Shown: positions 1 to 13,776, numbered from the stretch's first letter. The stretch is 64,000 nucleotides of DNA from Mayamaea pseudoterrestris (GCA_027923505.1 BROI01000012.1:868001-932000), one strand, 5' to 3'. Numbers and translations: made by a program. The notes: a model not told the origin generated them from the letters alone.

Positions 1-3000
1 TTCTGGCTGCGCTACAAGTTGGTATGCCTGGCTAGTGTCTCAGGGGACGGCAATGATATTGGTGACAACTTGTCACCAGTCTCAGCCTGCCGATGCCGTG
101 ACATTCAAACGCCCTACAGCAATACACCAAATGACACAGAATGGTGCCCAACATCATTTTCAGCTGTGCAACAATGGTATCCTGGCTTCTCAAATGTTAA
201 ACATCTCCACAAAGCCCCCATCTGTGGTGCAAATGCAGAATCGTTGCCTATTCAGGCTGCGCTACAAGATGAGTTTCCTGCTTGTCAATGATATTGGTGA
301 CAACATGTAACCGTCTCCCAGCCTGCTACGTGACATTCAAACCCGCCTTAGGTACACCAAAATACACCCAGAATGGTGCCAACATCATTATTCAGGCTGC
401 CCTACAAGATGGTATGCCTGGCTGAGTGTCTCTCAGGGGATGGGGTGTTGGCGACCAACTTGTCACCGTCTCTCAAGCCTCGAATCGTGACATTCACCCA
501 CCGCACGCAATGACACTTCAGAATGGTCCATCATCATATTCGTTAACATGGTATGCTGGTATGGTGTGCTCGGGGATGGCAATGATATTGGTGACAACTT
601 GTGTCACTCCTTCTCGTGCCTGACATTCAAACCCCACAGCCCATGTAGGTACCCAAAAACACACCAGAATGGTGCCAACATCATTATTCAGGCTGCGTAA
701 ATGGTATGCCTGGCTAGTGTGTCAGAGGTGGCAATGATATTGGTGACAACTTGTCCCGTCTCAACCCAGATCCGTACATTCAAACGCTACAAAGCCATGT
801 AGTACACCCAAATGACACCAGAATGGTGCCAACATCTGATTCAGACTGCGCTACAAGATGGTGTATGCCGTAGTGTCTCAGGGGACGGCAATGATAGTGG
901 TAACAACTTGTCTCCAGTCTCCAGCCAGGGATCCGTGACATTCAAACCCCTAAGACAGCCTTTGTACACAAATACACCAGAATGGTGCCAACATCATTTC
1001 ATGCGCTTCGCTCGTTGGGGACGAATGATATTGGTACAACTTGTACGTCTACCTGACATTCAAACCTACACATGTAGTACCAAGAACAAATTGCAACATC
1101 TTATTCAGACTGCGCTACAATGTCCTGGTGTTCTAGAATATAATGGTGACAACTTGTCACTCTCCTGAACCGCCCAGCCATGTATACACCCAAATAACAC
1201 CAAATGTAACATGTTTCGGCTGCTTACAAGATGGTATACCTGGCTAGTGTCTCAGGGGACGGCAATGATATTGGTAACAACTTGTCACCAGTCTCAGCTC
1301 GATGCCGTGACATTCAAACGCCCCTACAACAGGCCTGTTGCCCCAAATACACCAGAATGGTGCCAACATCATTATTCAGGCATGCGCTACAAGATGGTAT
1401 GCCTGGCTGGTGTCTCAGGGGACGAGATATTGGTGACAACTTGTCACCTCTCACACATTCAACGCCCCACGGCCCTGTGTACCCCAAATAACACCAGAAT
1501 GGTGCCAAAATCATTATTCGAGGCTGCGCAACAAATGGTATGCCTGGCTGTGTCTCGGGGGATGTATTGGTGACAACTTCTCCTCCTACACACCCCTACA
1601 GCAGCCATGTATACACCCAAAACAATTCAAATCATTATTCAGGCTGCGCCAACGAGATGGTATGCCTGGCTGGGTGTCTCAGGCGGCAATGATATTGGTG
1701 ACAACTTGTCACGAGTCTCACCTCACCGACATTCAACCCCTCAACAGCCATGTTACACCCAAATGTCACCAGAATGGTCCATCTTGCGTCAAATGTATCC
1801 TGGCTAGTGTCTCAGGGGTTGGCAATGATATTGGTGACAACTTGTCACATCTCGCCCGCAGATCCGTGACACAAACCTGTGCACCGTCTCACCTGCAGAT
1901 CCGTGACATTCAAACACCCTACAGCAGGCCATATATACACCAAATGACACCAGAATGTGCCACATCTATTCGCTGCGCAACAGTTTCTTTCTCAGGGGAC
2001 GGCAATGATATTGGTGACAACTTGTCTCCAGTCCTCAACCTGCAATCCATACATTCAAACCCCCACTGTAGTACACACAAAATACACCAATGGTGCCAAC
2101 ATCATTATTCGGGCTGCGCTACAATGGTATCCTCTCGTAGTGTCTCAGGGGACGGCAATGATATTGGTGACAACTTGTCACCAGTCTCAGCCAGCAGATG
2201 CCATGACATTCAAACGCCCCTACAGCAGGCCACATATACACCCAAATGACACCAGAATGGTGCCAACATCATTATTCAGGGCTGCGCTACAAGATGGTAT
2301 GCCTGGATAGTGTCTCAAGGGACAGCAATGATATTGGTGACAACTTGTCCCCAGTCTCAGCCTGCAGATGCCATGACATTCAAACGCCCCTACAGCAGGC
2401 CATGTATACACCCAAATGACACCAGAATGGTGCCAACATCATTATTCAGGCTGCGCTACAAGATGGTATGCCTGGCTAGTGTCTCGGGGGACGGCAATGA
2501 TATTGGTGACAACTTGTCACCAGTCTCAGCCTGCAGATGCCGTGACATTCAAACACTCCTACAGCAGGCCATGTATACACCCAAATGACATCAGAATGGT
2601 GCCAGTATCAATATTCAGGCTGCGCTACAAGATGGTATGCCTGGCTAGTGTCTCAAGGGACAGCAATGATATTGGTGACAACTTGTCACCAGTCTCAGCC
2701 CGCAGATGCCGTGACATTCAAACACCCCTACAGCAGGCCATGTATACACCCAAATGACACCAGAATGGTGCCAACATCATTATTCAGGCTGCGCTACAAG
2801 ATGGTATGCCTGGCTAGTGTCTCAGGGGACGGCAATGATATTGGTGATGTCACCAGTCTCACCTGCGACGTGACACAACCAAGTGTAACACCCAAATGAC
2901 CCAGAATGGTGCCAACATCTATTCAGACAAGATGGTATGCCTGGCTGTGTCTGGGGACACAATATATTGGTGACACTTATTCATCTCTGATCCTGACATA

Positions 3001-3990
3001 AAACCCACCTTGGGCACCAAATACACCAGAATGTGCCAACATCATTATCTCGCATTGCCTGCTTGTCTCGGGGACGAATATAGTGGTGACAACTTGTCAC
3101 CGTCTCAGTCTTGTGCGCCCTACAAGCCAGGTTACACCCAAATGACACCAGAATGGTGCCAACATCTGTTCCTGCGCTACAAATGGTATGCCTGGCTAGT
3201 GTCTCAGGAGCTGGCAATGTATTGGTGACAACTTGTCACCAGTCTCAGCCTGATGTACAAATTCAAACGCCCTACAGCCGCCAGTACACGAAGTCCAACA
3301 TCATTATTGGTCTACAAGTGTATCCTGTGTGTTCTCGGGACAATGATATTGGTGACTTGTCACTCCTCACCTGAGATCCGTGACATTCAAACGCCCCCGA
3401 CCCTGTGTGCCACACCAGAATGGTGCCAACATCAATTCAGGCTGCGCTTCACAATGGTAATGCCTGAGCTAGTGTCTCGGGACACAATGATGTGGTGACA
3501 ATATCACCCAGTCTCAGCCTGCAGATGCGTGACATTCAGCCTTCCCTACAGCAGGCCATGTATACAGCCAAACAACCTGAATGGTGCCAACATCATTATT
3601 CAGGCTGAGCTGCAAGATGGTATGCCTGGCTGGTGTCTCAGGACGGCAATGATATTGGTGACAGCTTGTCACCAGTCTCCAGCCTAGATGCGACATTCAA
3701 ACCTTTCTGGCGTATGCCCCCCAAAACTGTTCCGGCGTTTGCCAACATATCGTTCAAACTACAGTATTACTGGCTGTGTCTCAGGACGTAATGAGATAGA
3801 TAGCACCAGTACTCGGCCTGCAGATGCGGTGGCATCCATCAATGAGCCATAATATACTGATAGCGCCGAATGGTGCCAACGTCAGTTCTTCAGGCTTGCG
3901 CAACGGATGGTATGCCTGGCTAGTGTCTCCGTGATAATGGTGACAGCATTCACTGATCTCAGCCTACCAGAATCTGATATTCAAACACCA
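1..3990. repeat. Ragged left part of the 169-bp satellite array
   Basis: About 24 monomers of the same satellite as the core can be followed by their landmarks (gaatggtgccaacatcatt, tcaggctgcgctacaag, ggtgacaacttgtcacc, gtgacattcaaac). Almost every copy differs from the core by many 1-6 base losses, so monomers are shorter and unevenly spaced; base substitutions are less prominent. The array runs off the left edge of the window. The pattern fits either an old decaying array edge or a poorly polished contig end. Short open frames here are by-products of the repeat and are not annotated as genes. Confidence 0.9.
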
Positions 3991-5945
3991 TGACTATACT
4001 CCAAATGACACCAGAATGGTGCCAACATCATTATTCAGGCTGCTGCACATAGCATGCCTGGCTAGTGTCTCAGGGGACGGCATTCATATTGTGACAACTT
4101 GTCACCAGTCTCAGCCTGCAGATGCCGTGACATTCAAACAACCCTACAGCAGGCCATGTATACTCCCAAATGACACCAGAATGGTGCCAACATCATTTTT
4201 CAGGCTGCGCTACAAGATGGTATGCCTGGATAGTGTCTCAAGGGACAGCAATGATATTGGTGACAACTTGTCACCAGTCTCAGCCCGCAGATGCCATAAC
4301 ATTCAAACACACCTTCAGCAGGCTATGTATACACCCAAATGACACCAGAATGGTGCCAACATCATTATTCAGGCTGCGCTACAAGATAGTATGCCTGGCT
4401 AGTGTCTCAGGGGACGACAATGATATTGGTGACAACTTGTCACCAGTCTCAGCCTGCGGATGCCGTGACATTCAAACACCCCTACAGCAGGCCATGACTA
4501 TACACCCAAATGACACCAGAATGGTGCCAACATCATTATTCAGGCTGCGCTACAAGATGGTATGCCTGGCTAGAGCCCCAGGGGACGGTAATGATATTGG
4601 TGACAACTTGTCACCAGTCTCAGCCTGCAGATGCCGTGACATTCAAACAACCCTACAGCAGGCTATGTAACACCAAATACACCAGAATGGTGCAACATCA
4701 TTATTCAGGCTGCGCTACAAGATGGTATGCCTGGCAAGTGTCTCAGGGGACAGCAATGATTTTGGTGACAACTTGTCACCACTCTCCGCCTGCAGATGCC
4801 GTGACATTCAAACGCCCCTACAGCAGGCCATGTATACTCCCAAATGACACCAGAATGGTGCCAACATCATTATTCAGGCGCGCCACAAGATGGTAGCGGT
4901 GGCAAGTGCCCAGGGGACGGCAATTGATATTGGTGACAACTTGTCACCAGTCTCAGGCCCCGAGTGACATTCAAACCACCCCCTACAGCAGGCCATGACT
5001 ATACCCAAATGACACCACAGAATGGTGCCAACATCATTATTCAGGCTGTGCCACAAGATGGTATGCCTGGCTAGTGTCTCAGGGGACGGCAACGATAATG
5101 GTGACAACTTGTCACCAGTCAGCCTGCAGATGCCGTGACATTCAAACAACACCTACAGCAGGCCATGTACAACACCCAAATGACACCAGAATGGTGCCAA
5201 CATCAGTGTTCAGGCTGCGCCACAAGATGGTATGCCTGGCAAGTGTCTCAGGGGACAGCAATGATATTGGTGACAACTTGTCACCACCCTCAGCCCGCGA
5301 GATGCCGTGACATTCAAACGCCCTACAGCAGGCCAGTGAATACTCCAAATGACACCAGAAAGGTGCCAACATCATTATTCAGGCTGCGCTACAAGATAGT
5401 ATGCCTGAGCTAGTGACTCAGGGACGGTAATGATATTGGCGACAACTTGTCACCAGTCTCAGCCTGCAGATGCCGTGACATTCAAACACCCCTACAGCAG
5501 GCCATGTATACACCCAAATGACACCAGAATGGTGCCAACATCATTATTCAGGCTGCGCTACAAGATGGTATGCCTGGCTAGTGTCTCAGAGGACGGCAAT
5601 GATATTGGTGACAACTTGTCACCAGTCTCAGCCTGCAGATGCCGTGACATTCAAACGCCCTTTCAGCAGGCCATGAATATATCCAAATGACACCAGAATG
5701 GTGCCAACATCATTATTCAGGCTGCGCTACAAGATGGTATGCCTGGCTAGTGTCTCAGGGGATGGCAATGATATTGGTGACAACTTGTCACCAGTCTCAG
5801 CCTGCAGATGCCGTGACATTCAAACACCCCTTCAGCAGGCCATGTATACACCCAAATGACACCAGAATGGTGCCAACATCATTATTCAGGCTGCGCTACA
5901 AGATGGTATGCCCTGGCTAGTGTCTCAGGGGACGGCAATGATATT

Positions 5946-5962
5946 GGTGACAACTTGTCACC
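5946..5962. other. Example of the satellite dyad box (8-bp arms, 1-base centre)
   Basis: GGTGACAA-C-TTGTCACC is a perfect inverted repeat about a single C. It occurs once per monomer and is kept in the core, in the diverged right-hand subfamily and in most of the ragged left copies, where surrounding bases are often lost. One copy is marked here as an example. Such a dyad could bind a dimeric protein, by analogy with the CENP-B box in alpha satellite; the function is inferred, not shown. Confidence 0.7.
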
Positions 5963-6699
5963 AGTCTCAGCCTGCAGATGCCGTGACATTCAAACGCCCC
6001 TACAGCAGGCCATGTATACACCCAAATGACACCAGAATGGTGCCAACATCATTATTCAGGCTGCGCTACAAGATGGTATGCCTGGCTAGTGTCTCAGGGG
6101 ACGGCAATGATATTGGTGACAACTTGTCACCAGTCTCAGCCTGCGGATGCCGTGACATTCAAACACCCCTACAGCAGGCCATGACTATACACCCAAATGA
6201 CACCAGAATGGTGCCAACATCATTATTCAGGCTGCGCTACAAGATGGTATGCCTGGCTAGTGTCTCAGGGGACGGCAATGATATTGGTGACAACTTGTCA
6301 CCAGTCTCAGCCCGCGGATGCCGTGACATTCAAACACCCCTACAGCAGGCCATGACTATACCCAAATGACACCAGAATGGTGCCAACATCATTATTCAGG
6401 CTGCGCTACAAGATGGTATGCCTGGCTAGTGTCTCAGGGGACGGCAATGATATTGGTGACAACTTGTCACCAGTCTCAGCCCGCGGATGCCGTGACATTC
6501 AAACGCCCCTACAGCAGGCCATGTATACACCCAAATGACACCAGAATGGTGCCAACATCATTATTCAGGCTGCGCTACAAGATAGTATGCCTGGCTAGTG
6601 TCTCAGGGGACGGCAATGATATTGGTGACAACTTGTCACCAGTCTCAGCCTGCAGATGCCATGACATTCAAACACCCCTACAGCAGGCCATGTATACAC

Positions 6700-9161
6700 C
6701 CAAATGAGACCAGAATTGTGCCAACATCATTATTCAGGCTGCGCTACAAGATGGTATGCCTGGCTAGTGTCTCAGGGGACAGCAATGATATTGGTGACAA
6801 CTTGTCACCAGTCTCAGCCTGCAGATGCCATGACATTCAAATGCCCCTACAGCAGGCTATGTATACACCCAAATGACACCAGAATGGTGCCAACATCATT
6901 ATTCAGGCTGCGCTACAAGATGGTATGCCTGGCTAGTGTCTCAGGGGACGGCAATGATATTGGTGACAACTTGTCACCAGTCTCAGCCCGCGGATGCCGT
7001 GAGATTTAAACGCCCCTATAGCAGGCTATGTATACACCCAAATGACACTAGAATGGTGCAAACTTCATTATTCCGGCTGCGCTACAAGATGGTATGCCTG
7101 GCTAGTGTCTCAGGGGACGGCAATGATATTGTTGACAACCTGTCACCAGTCTTAGCCCGCGGATGCTGTGACATTCAAACACCCCTACAGCAGGCCATGA
7201 CTATACCCAAATGACACCAGAATGGTGCCAACATCATTATTCAGGCTGCGCTACAAGATGGTATGCCTGGCTAGTGTCTCAGGGGTTGGCAATGTATTTG
7301 GTGACAACTTGTCACCAGTCTCAGCCCGCGGATGCCGTGACATTCAAACACCCCTACAGCAGGCCATGACTATACCCAAATGACACCAGAATGGTGCCAA
7401 CATCATTATTCAGGCTGCGCTACAAGATAGTATGCCTGGCTAGTGTCTCAGGGGACGGCAATGATATTGGTGACAACTTGTCACCAGTCTCAGCCTGCAG
7501 ATGCCGTGATATTCAAACACCCCTACAGCAGGCCATGTATACACCCAAATGAGACCAGAATTGTGCCAACATCATTATTCAGGCTGCGCTACAAGATGGT
7601 ATGCCTAACTAGTGTCTCAGGGGATGGCAATGATATTGGTGACAACTTGTCACCAGTCTCAGCCTGCAGATGCCATGACATTCAAACACACCTTCAGCAG
7701 GCCATGTATACACCCAAATGACACCAGAATGGTGCCAACATCATTATTCAGGCTGCGCTACAAGATGGTATGCCTGGCTAGTGTCTCAGGGGACGGCAAT
7801 GATATTGGTGACAACTTGTCACCAGTCTCAGCCTGCAGATGCCGTGACATTCAAACGCCCCTACAGCAGGCTATGTATACACCCAAATGACACCAGAATG
7901 GTGCCAACATCATTATTCAGGCTGCGCTACAAGATGGTATGCCTGGCTAGTGTCTCAGGGGACAGCAATGATATTGGTGACAACTTGTCACCAGTCTCAG
8001 CCCGCGGATGCCGTGACATTCAAACGCCCCTACAGCAGGCCATGTATACACCCAAATGACACCAGAATGGTGCCAACATCATTATTCAGGCTGCGCTACA
8101 AGATGGTATGCCTGGCTAGTGTCTCAGGGGACGGCAATGATATTGGTGACAACTTGTCACCAGTCTCAGCCTGCAGATGCCGTGACATTCAAACACCCCT
8201 ACAGCAGGCCATGTATACACCCAAATGACACCAGAATGGTGCCAACATCATTATTCAGGCTGCGCTACAAGATGGTATGCCTGGCTAGTGTCTCAGGGGA
8301 CAGCAATGATATTGGTGACAACTTGTCACCAGTCTCAGCCTGCAGATGCCATGACATTCAAATGCCCCTACAGCAGGCCATGTATACACCCAAATGACAC
8401 CAGAATGGTGCCAACATTATTATTCAGGCTGCGCTACAAGATGGTATGCCTGGCTAGTGTCTCAGGGGACGGCAATGATATTGGTGACAACTTGTCACCA
8501 GTCTCAGCCCGCGGATGCCGTGAGATTTAAACGCCCCTATAGCAGGCTATGTATACACCCAAATGACACTAGAATGGTGCAACCTTCATTATTCAGGCTG
8601 TGCTACAAGATGGTATGCCTGGCTAGTGTCTCAGGGGACGGCAATGATATTGTTGACAACTTGTCACCAGTCTCAGCCCGCGGATGCCGTGACATTCAAA
8701 CACCCCTACAGCAGGCCATGACTATACCCAAATGACACCAGAATGGTGCCAACATCATTATTCAGGCTGCGCTACAAGATGGTATGCCTGGCTAGTGTCT
8801 CAGGGGTTGGCAATGTATTTGGTGACAACTTGTCACCAGTCTCAGCCTGCGGATGCCGTGACATTCAAACGCCCCTACAGCAGGCCATGACTATACCCAA
8901 ATGACACCAGAATGGTGCCAACATCATTATTCAGGCTGCGCTACAAGATGGTATGCCTGGCTAGTGTCTCAGGGGACGGCAATGATATTGGTGACAACTT
9001 GTCACCAGTCTCAGCCTGCAGATGCCGTGATATTCAAACACCCCTACAGCAGGCCATGTATACACCCAAATGAGACAAGAATTGTGCCAACATCATTATT
9101 CAGGCTGCGCTACAAGATGGTATGCCTAACTAGTGTCTCAGGGGACGGCAATGATATTGGT
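6700..9161. repeat. Higher-order duplication inside the satellite (1,521-bp offset)
   Basis: A run of five to six monomers at about 6,700-7,640 recurs at about 8,221-9,161, offset by 1,521 bp (nine monomers). Both runs share rare private variants in the same order: gtgagatttaaac, gttgacaac, gggttggcaatgtatttgg, gtgatattcaaac, agaattgtgcc and atgcctaactag. Some of the same variants reappear near 9,700, 10,040 and 12,030-12,136, suggesting further partial copies. The rest of the nine-monomer block is less similar, so this is an imperfect higher-order repeat, as expected from unequal exchange. Confidence 0.75.
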
Positions 9162-12100
9162 GACAACTTGTCACCAGTCTCAGCCTGCAGATGCCGTGAC
9201 ATTCAAACGCCCCTTCAGCAGGCCATGTATACACCCAAATGACACCAGAATGGTGCCAACATCATTATTCAGGCTGCGCTACAAGATGGTATGCCTGGCT
9301 AGTGTCTCAGGGGACGGCAATGATATTGGTGACAACTTGTCACCAGTCTCAGCCTGCGGATGCCATGACATTCAAACACACCTTCAGCAGGCCATGTATA
9401 CACCCAAATGACACCAGAATGGTGCCAACATCATTATTCAGGCTGCGCTACAAGATGGTATGCCTGGCTAGTGTCTCAGGGGACAGCAATGATATTGGTG
9501 ACAACTTGTCACCAGTCTCAGCCTGCAGATGCCGTGACATTCAAACGCCCCTACAGCAGGCCATGTATACACCCAAATGACACCAGAATGGTGCCAACAT
9601 CATTATTCAGGCTGCGCTACAAGATGGTATGCCTGGCTAGTGTCTCAGGGGATGCAATGATATTGGTGACAACTTGTCACCAGTCTCAGCCCGCGGATGC
9701 CGTGAGATTTAAACGCCCCTATAGCAGGCTATGTATACACCCAAACGACACTAGAATGGTGCCAACATCATTATTCAGGCTGCGCTACAAGATGGTATGC
9801 CTGGCTAGTGTCTCAGGGGTTGGCAATGTATCAGGTGACAACTTGTCACCAGTCTCAGCCTGCAGATGCCATGACATTCAAACACACCTTCAGCAGGCCA
9901 TGTATACACCAAAATTACACCAGAATGGTGCCAACATCATTATTCAGGCTGCGCTACAAGATGGTATGCCTGGCTTGTGTCTCAGGGGACTGCAATGATA
10001 TTGGTGACAACTTGTCACCAGTCTCAGCCCGCGGATGCCGTGAGATTTAAACGCCCCTATAGCAGGCTATGTATACACCCAAATGACACCAGAATGGTGC
10101 CAACATCATTATTCAGGCTGCGCTACAAGATGGTAGGCTTGGCTGGTGTCTCAGGGGTTGGCAATGTATCTGGTGACAACTTGTCACCAGTCTCAGCCCG
10201 CGGAACCGTGACATTCAAACGCCCCTACAGCAGGCCATGACTATACTTAAATGACACCAGAATGGTGCCAACATCATTATTCAGGCTGCGCTACAAGATG
10301 GTATGCCTGGCTAGTGTCTCAGGGGACGGCAATGATATTGGTGACAACTTGTCACCAGTCTCAGCCTGCAGATGCCGTGACATTCAAACAACCCTACAGC
10401 AGGCCATGTATACACCCAAATGACACCAGAATGGTGCCAACTTCATTATTCAGGCTGCGCTACAAGATGGTATGCCTGGCTAGTGTCTCAGGGGACGGCA
10501 ATGATATTGGTGACAACTTGTCACCAGTCTCAGCCTGCAGATGCCATGACATTCAAACACACCTTCAGCAGGCCATGTATACACCCAAATGACACCAGAA
10601 TGGTGCCAACATCATTATTCAGGCTGCGCTACAAGATGGTATGCCTGGCAAGTGTCTCAGGGGACAGCAATGATATTGGTGACAACTTGTCACCACTCTC
10701 AGCCTGCAGATGCTGTGACATTCAAACGCCCCTACAGCAGGCTATGTATACACCCAAATGACACCAGAATGGTGCCAACATCATTATTCAGGCTGCGCTA
10801 AAAGATGGTATGCCTGGCTAGTGTCTCAGGGGACTGCAATGATATTGGTGATAACTTGTCACCAGTCTCAGCCTACAGATGCCGTGACATTCAAACGCCC
10901 CTACAGCAGGCCATGTATACACCCAAATGACACCAGAATGGTGCCAACATCATTATTCAGGCTGCGCTACAAGATGGTATGCCAGGATAGTGTCTCAGGG
11001 GATGGCAATGGTATTGGTGACAACTTGTCACTAGTCTCAGTCTGCAGATGCCGTGACATTCAAACAACCCTACAGCAGGCTATGTATACACCCAAATGAC
11101 ACCAGAATGGTGCCAACATCATTATTCAGGCTGCGCTACAAGATGGTATGCCTGGCTAGTGTCTCAGGGGATGGCAATGATATTGGTGACAACTTGTCAC
11201 CAGTCTCAGCCTGCAGATGCCATGACATTCAAACACACCTTCAGCAGGCCATGTATACACCCAAATGACACCAGAATGGTGCCAACATCATTATTCTCAG
11301 GGGATGGCAATGATATTGGTGACAACTTGTCACCAGTCTCAGCCTGCAGATGCCATGACATTCAAACACACCTTCAGCAGGCCATGTATACACCCAAATG
11401 ACACCAGAATGGTGCCAACATCATTATTCAGGCTGCGCTACAAGATGGTATGCCTGGCAAGTGTCTCAGGGGACAGCAATGATTTTGGTGACAACTTGTC
11501 ACCACTCTCAGCCTGCAGATGCCGTGACATTCAAACACCCCTTCGACAGGCCATGTATACACCCAAATGACACCAGAATGGTGCCAACATTAGTATTCAG
11601 GCTGCGCTACAAGCTGGTATGCCTGGATAGTGTCTCAAGGGACAGCAATGATATTGGTGACAACTTGTCACCAGTCTCAGCCTGTAGATGTCGTGACATT
11701 CAACGCCCCTTCGACAGGCCATGTATACACCCAAATGACACCAGATTGGTGCCAACATCAGTATTCAGGCTGCGCTACAAGATGGTATGCCTGGATAGTG
11801 TCTCACGGGACAGCAATGATATTGGTGACAACTTGTCACCAGTCTCATCCCGCGGATGCCGTGACATTCAAATGCCCCTACAGCAGGCCATGACTATACC
11901 CAAATGACACCAGAATGGTGCCAACATCATTTTTCAGGCTGAGCTACAAGATAGTATGCCTGGCTAGTGTCTCAGGGGACGGCAATGATATTGGTGACAA
12001 CTTGTCACCAGTCTCAGCCTGCAGATGCCGTAATATTCAAACACCCCTACAACAGGCCATGTATACACCCAAACGAGACCAGAATTGTGCCAACATCATT

Positions 12101-13100
12101 ATTCAGGCTGCGCTAAAAGATGGTATGCCTAACTAGTGTCTCAGGGGACGGCAATGATATTGGTGACAACTTGTCACCAGTCTCAGCCTGCGGATGCCGT
12201 GACATTCAAACACCCCTACAGCAGGCCATGTATACACCCAAATGACACCAGAATGGTGCCAACATCATTATTCAGGCTGCGCTACAAGATGGTATGCCTG
12301 GCTAGTGTCTCAGGGGATGGCAATGGTATTGGTGACAACTTGTCACCAGTCTCAGCCTGCAGATGCCGTGACATTCAAACACCCCTACAGCAGGCCATGT
12401 ATACACCCAAATGACACCAGAATGGTGCCAACATCATTATTCAGGCTGCGCTACAAGATGGTAGGCTTGGCTGGTGTCTCAGGGGTTGGCAATGTATTTG
12501 GTGACAACTTGTCACCAGTCTCAGCCTGCAGATGCCCTGGCATTCAAACACACATACAGCAGGCCCTGTAGGCTGGGGATGGCAATGTATTTGGTGACAA
12601 CTTGTCACCAGTCTCTACGGATGCCATGACATTCAAACACACCTACAGCAGGCCCGGTAGGTTCCCAAAATACACCAAAATGGTGCCAACATCATTATTT
12701 CAGCTGCGCTACAAGATGGTAGGCTTGGCTGGTGTCACAGGGGATGGCAATGTTTTTGGTGACAATTTGTCACCAGTCTCAGCCCGCAGATGCCATGACA
12801 TTCAAACACACCTACAGCAAGCTCTGTAGGTGCCCAAACTACACCAGAATGGTGCCAACATCCTTTTCAGGCTGCGCTACAAGATGGTATGCCTGGATAG
12901 TGTCTCAAGGGACAGCAATGATATTGGTGACAACTAGTCACCAATCTCAGCCCGCAGATGCCGTGACATTCCAATCCAACTACAGCAGTCCCTGTAGGTG
13001 CCCAAATTACACCAGAATGGTTCCAACATTGGTTTTGAGGCTGCACTACAAGATGGTAAGCTTGGCTGGTGTCTCAGGAGATGGCAATGTATTTGGTGAA

Positions 13101-13306
13101 TAGCAGGTATGCAACAGAAAGTAGTATCACTATGCCGTTAAAAGTAGCGCACCTCGGAATCGAACCAAGGATAACCGGCTATATCACCTCTAAACACGCT
13201 GCTACTTTTCCGTCTGCTAGTGTACTATATGCTGCATACAAGGCACCATGCACTATGACAAGTAAAGGTATCGCTCTGGTTGCTGTTTTTCGTGTGCAAC
13301 CTGCTA
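13101..13306 (-). repeat. Terminal direct repeat (LTR) of the TRIM, left copy
   Basis: This copy is the 3' LTR in the element's own orientation. It carries GGTTCGATTCC on the minus strand (13,166-13,156), a perfect match to a Pol III B-box/T-loop consensus, inside a segment bounded by AAAAGTAGC and GCTACTTTT. The segment can fold a T-arm and a partial acceptor stem but is about 17 nt too short for a full tRNA, so it is tRNA-like, not a tRNA gene. Confidence 0.8.
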
Positions 13307-13570
13307 CTCCCCTAGCTTTGCGCGTCATAGTGCTAACTCGTCTTCCGTTTCAGCTGGCATTTTCGTCTCGCGGGGGAATGTCACTTTTCAGTTTTTCCTG
13401 CGGCGTTTCGGGCTCGGCGCATCTTTGTGCACTCCCCAGGGTCCGCGACTCCCCATCGTTCGTTCGTGACAAACCCGTGCAACCAGTGAATTTTTGCTTT
13501 TTCTTCGCTTGATTCGATCGCAACTCGAACCAGCAGCCTCAGTCCAGATCTCTCGATAGGGACGCTACCA

Positions 13571-13776
13571 TAGCAGGTATGCAACAGAAAGTAGTATCAC
13601 TATGCCGTTAAAAGTAGCGCACCTCGGAATCGAACCAAGGATAACCGGCTATATCACCTCTAAACACGCTGCTACTTTTCCGTCTGCTAGTGTACTATAT
13701 GCTGCATACAAGGCACCATGCACTATGACAAGTAAAGGTATCGCTCTGGTTGCTGTTTTTCGTGTGCAACCTGCTA
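13571..13776 (-). repeat. Terminal direct repeat (LTR) of the TRIM, right copy
   Basis: This copy is the 5' LTR in the element's orientation and is identical by eye to the left copy over all 206 bases. The putative primer-binding site starts at 13,570, directly next to it. The same tRNA-like segment with a B-box is present. Confidence 0.8.

Larger units (their letters stand above)
3991..12560. repeat. Homogeneous core of the 169-bp tandem satellite
   Basis: About 50 head-to-tail monomers with a period of exactly 169 bp (landmarks repeat at 7718, 7887, 8056, 8225, 8394). Neighbouring copies differ by only a few bases, indicating recent homogenisation. One monomer near 11,297 is shortened by 36 bp. 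169 is not a multiple of three, so the frame rotates through all phases and yields overlapping 113-residue open frames; these are not genes. Monomer length is close to a nucleosome repeat, as in many centromeric satellites, but nothing here proves a centromeric location; a subtelomeric or other heterochromatic array is equally possible. Confidence 0.97.
13101..13776 (-). mobile_element. TRIM-like non-coding LTR element
   Basis: Two identical 206-bp direct repeats (13,101-13,306 and 13,571-13,776) flank a 264-bp interior. Each repeat starts TAGCAGGT and ends ACCTGCTA. Read on the minus strand, the interior begins right after the repeat with TGGTAGCGTCC, which fits a primer-binding site for a tRNA 3' end finishing in CCA; the A-U type acceptor suggests initiator tRNA-Met. 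The interior ends in the purine-rich AGCTAGGGGAG just before the other repeat, as a polypurine tract should. Flanking GTGA at both sides looks like a 4-5 bp target duplication. No protein is encoded, so it would depend on another element. Identical LTRs imply a recent insertion. It looks whole for its class. Total size (676 bp) fits TRIMs. Confidence 0.82.

Noticed and set aside
13141-13210. A true tRNA gene in the LTR
   Set aside because: T-arm and B box are good, but the segment is about 17 nt too short and no anticodon arm fits.
13513-13572. A second tRNA gene at the element's primer-binding site
   Set aside because: The likeness is to the complement of a tRNA 3' end, as a primer-binding site requires; the T stem does not pair.
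13381-13584. 67-residue minus-strand frame inside the LTR element
   Set aside because: It covers the non-coding interior and part of an LTR; no family features.
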